This document shows positions 35,360-45,258 of a stretch of DNA of 64,000 nucleotides, piece after piece; positions within the stretch are counted from its first letter, which is position 1, and each line of letters starts with the position of its first letter. The notes beneath the pieces were generated by a model. That model was given only the letters and a program-made list of their open reading frames with translations. It ran no database searches and was not told the DNA's origin. The stretch lies in assembly GCA_031308135.1 (NCBI GenBank), contig JAHLJT010003656.1, positions 55,220,724 to 55,284,723 of the forward strand, read 5' to 3'. Origin of the DNA: Acheta domesticus (lineage: Eukaryota; Arthropoda; Insecta; Orthoptera; Gryllidae). The position numbers and the translations under genes are program-made.

Positions 35360-35371
35360 GCTAACTTTCTT

Positions 35372-36996
35372 GGAAACGGTCCCAAGTTCATTTCCCGGCC
35401 GAGGCGAAAAAGAATTGTAGCTTTCTAATAACATAGTCTCAGTTTCTATAGCTGTGTGACAAAATAAATCCCTTGGTAGCTAGGTACGATAGTGGGAATA
35501 CCTCATGCTCGCCACATGCCTCGCTTATCCCCATGCGTGGATAGTAAATAAATACAGCGCACGAGCCACTAGCTAGCAAAGGTCGGATTAATCCATCCCT
35601 GAAATGCCAAATATATAAATTCGTTGTTTACTGAACTTTAAATAATCACGAATTTACACCGAATTTACACACATTCATGTAACACTGATTCCGAATTGAG
35701 ATAGTATTTTGTTTTCAGAATGTATTTTCTTTCACACTCTGTTGAAAGAAATGACCATGATCATTATAGACCTTTCTGCTAAACCTTTGTGATAAATCGT
35801 CAGTTACAATGAACTTCGTACTGATGTTGTAAATTAGTAATAAATGTTCATTGTAAGTCGTCAATGAGTTATACAAATGAATGTGTTGAGTAGAAATCGA
35901 ATGACCAGTTTGGAACCTTCCGTCATGTTCAGCGAAAGATGATGCAAACTAAAATGTTGCTGGGGTGTTGGGAAGAAGGCCTCCTCTCGTGCATGTTAGA
36001 AGGGAAATAATGCTGTTATCGTTGATTATGACTTCATTTTAAAACTTTTCTCTGCTGCGGTCCACCTTTGTTTTGTTAGCAATGAGACTTTGACGTGATT
36101 TTCTTCAGGTTTAATGAAAGGTCATGCAATTGTCGGATAAGATAGTTAAAGAATAATGAATAAAATGTAACAAAGAGATGATCTATAAAATAAACAACTC
36201 CCAATTAATTATATTGGGCAGACATAAACGAAACTAAAGCAATGTAATCATGTAAACAAGAACGTTTTCGAATTATCATATAGGCAAGGCACTCTAAAAC
36301 ACAGAATTTAAAAATATCATTATATCAACTTTAGGGACTTGAGCATAAAGTTGATCATGAACATAAATGTTTCTACGATTGTATCTGAGACTGAATATAA
36401 AATTAGTACTTACTATTGACTCAATAGTAGAGTGCAACCAATTTACCAAAATGCATGACCTCATATTCAGCCTAATATTTAAAATAAATCGTCATGCATA
36501 AACTGACAATAATTTTCTGTGGATATTTTTACTTCCCCTTCCCTTGTTCCCTACCTCCTCTCCCTTTTCCTCCTACCCATAATTCCCTTTTCCGGCTGGC
36601 CTGACTTCAACCCAACCAGCCTCTACCTGATTAAGCACGTTCCACGCTCAAGCGAGGATGACCATCGATCCCACAGGATATTACTAAAAGTGAGTTTTCA
36701 GAATTCAAATTATGATAAAGTTGATTCTTGCACTTGATACTTACATTAATAATTTTAAAATACTAATATTTAAATCTGTATTAATGACATGTCATATTTA
36801 CTATATTGTTTAAACTTGAAAAATGTGTTTACGAAATGAAACGTTATACGAGTACACGTAAAAATTACCGACAATAAACTAATGTTGTATTTTCATGGCC
36901 TTCTATTGAACCTGAAGGAATTCACTTCAGTTTCACTGTCAACAAAAAAACAGGGGTTCAAAACAGAGAAAATATATTGCTTAGAGTTGATCTCAA
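35372..36996. other. No gene seen
   Basis: AT-rich DNA with no recognisable frame, RNA gene or repeat boundary. Confidence 0.4.
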
Positions 36997-37330
36997 TTTT
37001 ACTTTCTCGCCTTACTACGCATTTATGTAGTGACGAGAAAGTATTCTAAAGCTCGGCGATTTTTTTACAGAAAATTCGTATTGGGCGACCTGGTATCGAA
37101 AAGTGAATAAATCTTGTTCCTAAACGTATTAATTTACTTCCTCTAATACGTTAAGTAGTCCGAATTCTCGTGTGTTCTTGATAGTTCTGTGTGTGTACCT
37201 CAAACAGAAAAATTGATTAATGGCAAAACGACTCCTTATCAATGCTCCATCCGTCTGACTCCTTATCAACGCTAACGCTTAAACTATTCATATAGTTTTC
37301 TGGAGATTGAGAGGTTAGAAATACAGGATC
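36997..37330. mobile_element. Left-terminal fragment of the foldback family
   Basis: It begins TTTTACTTTCTCGCC, followed by GAGAAAGTATTCTAAAGCTCGGCGATTTT and GGTATCGAAAA, in the same order as the 21281 copy and the left end of the 45.3-kb element. CCATCCGTCTGACT and AACGCTTAAACT near 37245-37285 match the TCCTTCCGTGTG and AACGCCTAAACC blocks there. Confidence 0.55.
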
Positions 37331-38314
37331 AATGTGATATATTTATTTATTTATTTTTTGAGGAAACTGGCTATGTAGTTTTGGTGGAAGAAAGTTAGTA
37401 AGACGTTCTGTGACTTACAAGAAAGCAGGGTTGCCCATTAATTGGTTGACATTTTTCTACATTACAGAAAATAAAGAGTATGAGGTGGGGGCAGGCAGAA
37501 GAGATAGTTAAAAGTAAGAAAATAAGAAGAAAGATCTGAACCCTGGCAATCAGATTCTTACCCAATCGCCCGTTCAACATTTTGACATTTTCTGGCAAAC
37601 ATACAATTACTCGCGTTGGCGCACAGAGTGCGCCAGTAACAATGAACTTTAATACCTGTTTATTTTAATTTTCTTTCATTTTTCGTAGCCTGCCGACTGT
37701 CTTATCCATTTGATTCTTCTATCGCCACAGTCGATTGAAAAATAATGGATGACCCTCCTTACTCACGTTGATTGTTGACTGCTTTATCCCTGAGTTCATT
37801 TTCATTGAAAGGGAGCGTGGGTATTGTGATCAAAGTATTGGGATACTCAGGCAGCGAAGGATGAACCGAAAATTGTTTCCCTGAAGAAAGACATGCACTT
37901 GGTACTGCAAGTTGTTGTTCTCTTTCTTTTGTTGTTAATCTTTCTCTTGTTTTTATTTTTCTTGTTCTTCTCTATCATGGTGGATATAGTGGTGATGGTT
38001 GTGCTTCATCTAAAGATAGCGCACAGGGAACAAACCCATTGACCCAGCATGTATACCATTGTGCGTGTCTGTTTGGGACCCTACCAACAGCCAACGTCAG
38101 AGTTAATTTCGTGTCCGCCAGGATTCGTCCCAATTACGGTCTATATTTTATTTATCCATCAATGATCCTTACCTGTTTTAGCGTCAATGATATTGCATTG
38201 CATTGTGGAAGGATTGATTTTACTCTAGCGTTTACTCGCGGTTCTTTTACGAACTTTAAAAACATTACCACCCAGATTTTTCGCTCATTGAGCATCAACG
38301 GACCTGGGGTTGAA
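37331..38314. other. No gene seen
   Basis: AT-rich sequence. The frames at 38039-38317 (+) and 37395-37598 (-) do not resemble any family. Confidence 0.35.
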
Positions 38315-38317
38315 TGA

Positions 38318-39077
38318 GGGCCGGTTGCATAAAGCTTTCCATACGGGTTCCATAGCAATGGGTTCTACAAAATGTATAGGCTCCACAGGCCGTTCACCGT
38401 TGCATAAAGCAAATGTATGGAATCTATAACTATAGGTCCTATAAGTACATCAAAATGCCACCACTAGATAGCGACACAGTCGATATTTGAATAGTGCGTA
38501 TTCTGTGTTTCGTTTTGCACGTTCTTAGTGTGTGCTGAGCTCTGTTGAGGTGGTTTGGCGGAGTGTTGGTTTGTCTCTATACGTTCTCAGTAGCAATTTT
38601 GTATTATTGCATTATATTCATTCATACATATATTAGTTTACTTTTTATTTAATCCTTATTTAAGTACAGTTTATTAAATAATAAACTATACTTAATAAGA
38701 ATTAAATAAAAAGTAAAATAATGTCTGTATGAATAATATTCACTAAAATTCAACACTCAAAAATACACCAAAAACGCACCCTACACACCAAATAAAACTC
38801 TTAACAAAATATTATATCACAACACGGACGCCACAAACCACCAATAACCTCAACACTAGTAAACAGATGCTTGCAGCAGTGCGCAGTGTCGCCATGTTGC
38901 TTATTTGCAGATTCTATAAGCACTTGTAGACATGTCTCAGGACCTATAAGATATAGAACATTTTGTAGGTTCCATAAGTCGTATTGGTCGTTTCAGAAAC
39001 TCGTTTTGCCGCTGTAGACTATTTTATAGAATCAATAAGCTTATGGATTCCATATCGAACGTTTATGCAACCGGCCC
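38318..39077. mobile_element. 760-bp non-autonomous DNA transposon, TIR GGGCCGGTTGCATAAA
   Basis: The terminal inverted repeats are GGGCCGGTTGCATAAA (38318-38333) and TTTATGCAACCGGCCC (ending 39077), flanked by TGA on both sides (38315-38317 and 39078-39080). A 3-bp duplication and GGGCCGGTT-type ends would fit a PIF/Harbinger or ISL2EU-like family, but this is from memory of terminus types and unverified. The interior has repeated TTCCATA, CTATAAG and ATGGATTCC-like words and a long palindrome (38615-38741). No coding frame. Confidence 0.75.
38615..38741. repeat. Long AT-rich palindrome inside the TIR element
   Basis: The arms pair from ATTCATTCATACATA-type sequence inward through ACTTTTTATTTAATCC / GAATTAAATAAAAAGT and TTAAGTACAGTTTATT / AATAAACTATACTTAA, around a 4-base centre near 38676. 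It can form a cruciform or hairpin of about 60 bp per arm with few mismatches. Confidence 0.8.
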
Positions 39078-39084
39078 TGAGTAT

Positions 39085-39290
39085 TAGTATTGATTTTGGC
39101 CGCGCCATCATTTTAGGACTTAGTCCCGAAAACGTAGTGCATGTTAAATCTTCCGAGGTAGCCGCTGGTTCCTCCCCCGCTGAAAAAGTGATATCCAGCG
39201 TCGAGCTACAGGGTGGCTTACAGGTTTTCTCTCTTCACGTATTTCCCCAGCGTGGCACCACCCGGGGGTGGGAGGCTCTTGCGTGTCGAA
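39085..39290 (-). mobile_element. SINE family A, 3' part of an interrupted copy
   Basis: Read on the minus strand it contains the GCTGGGGAAATACGTG, TCGACGCTGGATATCAC, CAGCGGGGGAGG and CGGGACTAAG blocks that form the 3' third of the family. The matching middle part lies at 39679-39890 in the same orientation, separated by an inserted inverted-repeat element. Confidence 0.55.
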
Positions 39291-39307
39291 TCAGATCTCA
39301 GCCAGTG

Positions 39308-39617
39308 AGCTTCAAGCACCAGTTTGCATCACAATATTAGCGGAAATTTTGAATGCAGCGAGTTACCAAGACAATCATCACTTTGTTACTAGTCTTTGAA
39401 TCAGATATAAGTAGCATGTTTTTAAATATTGGAACTTTTATTTCAATTACACCATCGTGTTAACTTTATAACGAAAAGTGTCACTTTACGCCACTTTCAA
39501 AATGTTTCTCAACGCTTCTTGCTCTCCATGCAACATGGAGGCCTGCGACTTTTCAAACGAAGTGCCCGTGTTGGGGTCACGTGGTTCGTGACGCAAACTG
39601 GTGCTGCGCTGAACGAG
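39308..39617. mobile_element. Inverted-repeat insertion splitting a SINE
   Basis: GCACCAGTTTGCATCAC at 39317-39333 is matched in inverse by GTGACGCAAACTGGTGC at about 39589-39605, with additional weaker pairing outside. The roughly 310-bp segment sits exactly between two collinear pieces of one minus-strand SINE. This suggests a small non-autonomous transposon that jumped into it. Exact ends and duplication are not resolved. Confidence 0.5.
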
Positions 39618-39678
39618 TAAAAATCAGTGCGCCGGAGTAGCCCACCCATATTTTTCCATCATGATACCAAACCACTAT

Positions 39679-39890
39679 CAGTAAGCTCCCGACATGTGAG
39701 GTGGTGTAGTGCATGTACTCGTAAGAGTAACTGTGTATAAGAGGAGGGAGTAATGATGAAGGCAAGATCGCTCGATTCTTAGCCTGTTTTGTTATGGTAC
39801 AACTACGGCAACGCCAGGTTATGGTCAAAGATACCACGAAAAAGAACCGATCAGTACATTCCGTCTGATAGAATTTTTCTCCAGTGGTCG
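39679..39890 (-). mobile_element. SINE family A, middle part of an interrupted copy
   Basis: Minus-strand blocks include GGAGAAAAATTCTATCAG, ATCGGTTCTTTTTCGTGGTATCT, CTGGCGTTGCCG, GATCTTGCC and a TCGGGAGCTTAC end. They are collinear with the family body and continue in the 39085-39290 piece. Confidence 0.6.
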
Positions 39891-39899
39891 AGTAGTGCC

Positions 39900-40600
39900 A
39901 GGCAGAGAATTAATTTAACGATGCAAAATTCCAACATATAATTGCCATCATGATTGACTTATTGCATTAGTCCATAGTTATATTGTCAGTTCTGTTCAAA
40001 ATCTTAAATTCGCAACCCCATTACCATGTGAGTGACGCTCGATAGCTGTGTAATACCACGCCACAGGCAGATCTCTTCGTCCAGATTCCCAAGCTCATTT
40101 GGCGCTTGTGAACTTTCATGTCTTACTGTTGTCTAGGCCAGTGGTCGCCAAACTTATGAAGCTTTTGAACAGCCATACCGTTCTCAATCCTACTTTTTTT
40201 TAAATCTTAACATTTGCTTATTGTCTGTAAACATGTACTTGTATTAAATATGAGTCAAATTAAAATAAAACCACATACAAGAAAAATAAATTGAAATGGG
40301 ATTCCACATTACAAAAATATTGAAATACAGATAATTACAAATTGTAAATATAAGAACAGATTTTTCATCAAACTTGTTAATAAGAAGGATAGCAACCTTT
40401 TTGTCATTAACAAGTTTATGTTGGGTGAGAAGGTCGTGACTGCCATTCGAATACAGTTGTCCAATTGTTCATCAGTGAGTCTGTTTCTGTACTTGTTTGT
40501 GCTCTTTAGAAAAAGTCTAGGATAGCCAACCTTGAGCATGACCGCGATCTACCAAAAATTGCCTCGCGTGCTACTAGTAGCTCGATATCGACGGTTTGGC
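39900..40600. other. No gene seen
   Basis: AT-rich. The minus-strand frame at 40309-40539 resembles no family that I know. Confidence 0.35.
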
Positions 40601-40850
40601 GATCACTGGTCTAGGCTGCCAGTGCCACGTATGTCGCGAGAGCAGTCGGTGGCTAACAGCGTATCCCGGCTGAAGCGGTGCCTCGCTGGGGGAGATACCT
40701 GGACAGGAAACATCCCGAAAGCCGGCATGTAGTTGGTTGGTACTGGATCTCACGCACCAGCGTGGGAGTAACATTGCCATATCCCAGCCCTAACATTCAC
40801 TACACGCACAGAATCAATGACCGTAGTAGTTGACGCCCGAAAACTCTAAA
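40600..40850 (+). mobile_element. SINE family A, 3' half
   Basis: Contains CCCGGCTGAAGCGGTGCC, GGGGGAGATACCTGG, GGTACTGGATCTCACG, CATTCACTACACGCACAG, AATCAATGACC and GTAGTAGTTGACGCCC, matching the 3' half of the complete copy. The 5' part is missing. A long CACTCATT-type simple repeat starts directly at its 3' tail. Confidence 0.8.
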
Positions 40851-40851
40851 T

Positions 40852-41178
40852 CCTCACTCACTCACTCATTTGCTCAATCTCACTCATTCATTCAGTTTCA
40901 CTCACTCAATCTCACTCATTCACATTCACACTCGCTCATTCACTCAATCTCACTCATTCACATTCACACTCACTCATTCACTCAATCTCACTCATTCATT
41001 CAGTTTCACTCACTCAATCTCACTCATTCACATTCACACTCACTCATCACTCAATCTCACTCATTCATTCAGTCTCACTCACTCAATCTCACTCATTCAC
41101 ATTCACACCCACTCATTCACTCAATCTCACTCATCCAGTCTCATTTCACTCAATCTCACTCATTCATTCATTCACTCT
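40852..41178. repeat. CACTCATTCACTCAATCT-type microsatellite/minisatellite
   Basis: About 325 bp of CTCA, CATT and CAATCT words with a higher-order pattern of several tens of bases (TCACTCATTCATTCAGTTTCACTCAC recurs). It probably grew from the AATC-like tail of the adjacent SINE. The long open frames through it (His/Ser/Leu/Thr-rich) run into the transporter exon but are not real N-terminal extensions. Confidence 0.9.
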
Positions 41179-41199
41179 CGCGAATCGCCACTGAATTGC

Positions 41200-41580
41200 T
41201 GCTGTTTGCGTGCGCAGGCGGCGGAGGCGCGGCGCAGGCGGCAGGACAGAGGCCGGCCGTGCTGCTTGGTGCGGTGCGCGCGCGGGCGCGGGCGCGGGTG
41301 CGGGCCGCCGCCGCCGCGGCGCCGCGCGGGGCGCGGGAGTCGCCTGGGCGCCGCCATGTCCCGCACGGGCTCCAAGCTGGGGCTGCTGCTCTGGAAGAAC
41401 TGGAAGCTGCAGGCGCGCCACCCGCTGCAGACGGTCGTCGAGATCCTGGTGCCCGTGCTCTTCTCCTGCCTCATCGTGGTGGTGCGCTCGCTCGTCGAGC
41501 CCGAGCACATCTCCACGGTCACCACCTACCCGGCCTTCAGCCCCATTCCCACCTTCAACCTCACCCACCTGCCGGCCATG
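41200..41580 (+). promoter_or_regulatory. CpG island with the first coding exon of the ABCA gene
   Basis: A GC-rich, CpG-dense block with GCGCGGGCGCGGGCGCGGG runs directly upstream of the ATG at 41356. It probably holds the promoter or 5' UTR. A polypyrimidine-like stretch followed by GCAG at 41214-41217 could instead be a splice acceptor, making this the second exon behind an upstream non-coding exon. RNA evidence is needed to choose between the two. Confidence 0.6.
41356..41579 (+). CDS. ABCA-subfamily lipid transporter (ABCA3-like), first coding exon
   Basis: Encodes residues 1-74 plus two bases of codon 75. The start lies in a strong Kozak context (GCCGCCATGT). The N-terminus LGLLLWKNWKLQARHP is characteristic of the cytoplasmic head of ABCA proteins. 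It is followed by one hydrophobic segment, about residues 22-44 (VVEILVPVLFSCLIVVVRS), which would be transmembrane helix 1; the extracellular loop then starts (PAFSPIPTFNLTHLP, with an NLT glycosylation sequon). The exon ends at a GTGAGT donor (41580-41585) in phase 2. ABCA3-type proteins are full-length lipid exporters with two helix/ATPase halves. Open sequence upstream of the ATG is simple repeat and UTR, not coding. Confidence 0.88.
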
Positions 41581-41629
41581 TGAGTATTCCACGCTCCTGA
41601 CGCTTATGTGACCTTTAGAGAACGAAAAA

Positions 41630-42270
41630 ATATGTAGTATTAAACATCGAAATATGTACATAAATATGTAATGAAAATAATAAGAAAATATAATAAATAT
41701 GTAAAGTAGGATATAATATGTAATATTAAAATTCTCTACTTAAACAACCATTTACATGGCACAAAATTAGATTTAGAAAAAATGTCCTAAATAAATTTTA
41801 AAATTAATACAACGTTTTGAAAACATTTTGGATGGCACAAGTTGATGTACACTTTGCGTCATACAATTTCCTCGGCAGTAGTAAAAGCTTCATATATTGT
41901 AATCCAGGACCGTAGTTTAGCAGTCAGACTATTTGCAATAGGAGCCATCGCACACATTGGAGATATCTACGTCCAACGTAGGCGGTCGCAAATTTTTCTC
42001 AGAAATTAAGGTGACCTGTAACCTTAATTTCTGAGAACAATTTGCGACCGGTAGTAGCTGATTTTTAAAAAATAATTCTTTTTTAAAAAAATTGTAATAA
42101 AATTGAAGAAAATTGATAGAATAAGAAAATATATTGCGAAAACAGCAAAATATGTAATATACTACTAAATATGTAAAGAAAAAATTGGATATTGTGTTGG
42201 GAAGGGCGATGATTCCCCAACATTACAATTTTGAGAACGGTAAATAGAATGTCAAAAAATATGTAATTAC
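41630..42270. repeat. AAATATGTAA-rich block
   Basis: AAATATGTA words recur near both ends (about 41627, 41650, 41665, 41694 and 42148, 42167, 42260), with a hairpin in the middle. This may be a non-autonomous element with subterminal repeats. Termini are not resolved. Confidence 0.35.
41983..42050. repeat. 30-bp near-perfect hairpin with 8-base loop
   Basis: The left arm 41983-42012 and right arm 42021-42050 pair at 29 of 30 positions around the loop GACCTGTA. Arms start CGGTCGCAAATT and end AAATTAAGGT. The stem length and small loop are within the range of a short-hairpin precursor. The near-perfect pairing is equally consistent with a MITE core, so no ncRNA is called. Confidence 0.9.
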
Positions 42271-42689
42271 ATAAAAATCCGGACTTAAGTGATATTCAGC
42301 TATCTCAGAATAAATGTTACAAGCCACTAGGAGGTGTGAGGGAGTCGAGATGACTACTTTTGTCAGTTGATGTGTGGGTAATCGTCATTAACGAAGTTGT
42401 GACATTTGCTCGTGGTTGGTAGGCAACATATCTTGCGCTGGTGTTCGGCAGGTATCCGAAATCTTTGCGCCAGAACGTGCGTCTGTCAAACACCAGTGCA
42501 CGATGTTTCCTTCCAATCAGCGGCAAATGTGAAATGTGTTACTTCGTTAAAAGAGATTTCCCGCAAGTTAATTGACAAAAGTGATCATCTTCGACTACAT
42601 GCTCTACAAGACGAAATTGGTAACATTTATTGAAATGTGCTGTATAAAGGAGTCGGCGAGAGATATTCATAAGTATGGCCCGGATGTTT

Positions 42690-43250
42690 ATGACCTAAAA
42701 ATGTTAGAAATATGCAAGCATTTATGACCTAAAATACGATACGGAAATATGACTTCATATTTTTTGTTCCATTTTCGAAACCTTTAAAATCTTTCCGCTG
42801 TTTATTTAACCCTTATATTGAATTTGTACTTTTAAAATCTAGCACATTCACAATTCACACCTTGTTTGGCGGCCCGTGAGGACAATTCTATTTGTTTAAG
42901 TTTTTAAATAAATTTTACAGGAGCGGTTGCACCAAACCTGACAAAACTAAACTAACACTTTCTTCGCATTGGGTGCTTTCTGCGCTTTCTTTTACTCCGT
43001 CTAAATAGTTTACCCTCCAAATTCACATACATATATATTTAGAGGAAAGATAGACAATTATATACTCAAAAAATTGTTAACAATTAGAAGAATTTCTTTG
43101 AGACGACTGCAAGCAAGTATGCGAAAATGGAATCAAAAAGATAAAAATATGACAAAAATACGAAAATTCGTGACAAAATATGACCATAATATGAAAAATT
43201 ACTGGAAAGTGACCAAAGAGTAAAAGAGCAAAAATTTGACTTTATATGAC
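42690..43250. repeat. AAATATG / TATGACC-rich block
   Basis: Repeated AAATATGAC, TATGACCTAAAA and AAAATATGAC words, resembling in inverse sense the block at 27440-27970. It is probably the same repeat family, non-coding, with unresolved boundaries. Confidence 0.35.
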
Positions 43251-45258
43251 ACATGAATATTCTGTAATTTTAATCATTGTAGATAAAATCATGCTTATCT
43301 TACACTTTCAACGGAAATAACACAAAGAAAAAATATGGCATGTCATAAACATCCGGGTCCTATTAATAAGGCACACGCGTGTGGTTTCGGTTTGTAGCTA
43401 ATATAAACTTTGACGCTCATTGTAAATAAATACAGACTGAATCAGCCTGGTGTTGTCCGACGATATGACGAGATAATAGAAGCTTACAATCCTAAAAAGG
43501 AAACAAAGTTGCCGAACAGTATTTTCAAATTTTGAACATTCAGTATTAGAATATGTTTTTTAGTAAGTGCGCTGCTGATGTGTCGGTTGGTACTACAGAA
43601 ATGTCTGTCTAGATAGGATATTTGACGAGTATTTTTTCCTTGACTTCGATGAATAACTTTTAAATAAGCTTTTTGTTGAATTTAAGATGCGTGTTACTGT
43701 ATTATCCTCATTATCTACATTTGCATGTAATCCAGTAAGTTAAATTCCTTCAAGTTTTTGAGTATTGTGAAATATGTATGTTCAATTGTTTGTGGTAATT
43801 AACTTCAAATTAGTTGCGTTACCTGTCTACTAAAGCTTAACGATTAGTTAGTCCTGTGTGAACATTATTCCATTTTAAAATATTTGTTTGAAAAGTGAAA
43901 ATAGCTTAATAGTGGAACCCAACTTCGAATAGTTTGAGACAATTTCTGCTAAGGAGTGAAAATATCCAGAAGAGCTGAACCTAAAAAAAAGTAATGGACG
44001 TCCAAAAAAGTCTAATTTTCTTAATTACTAGGTAATGCATAATTCGTATCCCAAGACACAAAAACCGTTTTTAAGTTCTAGAACACACTGTTTCCGAGTT
44101 ACGCGAGACAAATGTGGCAGCGTAGCATGTATTGCGGGTTGCATGAGCGTCTGTATTTTCCTTAAAGTTGTACTATTAAAAACTAGTGGTCTTAATTCCT
44201 TTCATTGCAAATTGACAGGGATTTGTGCGGACAGAGTTTTATGCATTGTACAGAATTGCCGTATTTACCTAAAGTATTATATACAGATAAGATAATCACA
44301 TGGTGGCAAGACGTCGCGACCTCGGAATGAAGAAGTTCTGACATTCTTTTGCGAAAATAACACTTTAGTATTTTCAGATTTCAAATCAGATGTGTAGAAA
44401 AGCTTTTATGTACAAGATAACTTTGTTCCATTTATATTTTTACGTATTTTGATTTTTATTAGACACTTTAAAATCCGCAAAATGTTGTGTAAGTTTGCTA
44501 AAATTCAGATCTATGTCTTTCTGAGGCCGCGGTGTTGCTCCCCTGTAAAATTGAGCTTTGATCTTATTGACAGGGATGAAAGATGTAGGAGGTATTGGTA
44601 GCGTGGGGATTGTTTCAATTGTTTCTTCATTGGTGGTTTACTTTTTTTTAATTGATAGATCTCGTACATGCCGTACTGTTGTTTATCTTTTTTCACTATA
44701 AGAATACAATAATGAATTATTTTTGTATGTCCTAAAATAGAGCTTCATACAGCAAGACTTTTCAAAAGCGATTCGTAAAGTAGTGCAATCCTAGAAAAGG
44801 AGTAGGTGCTTCTTGAACATTAATAAATAAATACAATGTTTTGGAAAGTCGCCGATGGAAAATAAGTTTCAAAATGCAAAATTTTACTCTTCTTCCTTGT
44901 ATTAAATAATGTGTGTGAACGGAAGTTCAAACATTCAACTGAAGCATTCAAAAGAAGTCGCATTTGTGCTTGAAAGTGTCCCCTCTACTTATAATACACT
45001 AAAACACTTGACTGTTATTGACAGTTTATAAGAAACCACAGAACCCCGTAAATGTATTGCTTATGGATAGGAAATTACCTGCCGGTCATGTATCAAAGAT
45101 GTTTAAAGCAAAAACCATACAAATTAGCAGAGTACAGCGTAAATGGGGAATTCAGGCGCACATGCAACGCGCAACACATTACTCTGCAACGCACTTTCCG
45201 AAGTTCCACTTTACGAGCGTAGTTCGGAAACGGATACGACCTAGGACCTTATAACCAG

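Noticed and set aside
40830..41355. N-terminal extension of the transporter frame into the CTCA/CATT repeat
   Set aside because: The upstream part is simple repeat and GC-rich UTR. The ATG at 41356 has a strong Kozak context and starts the conserved ABCA N-terminus.
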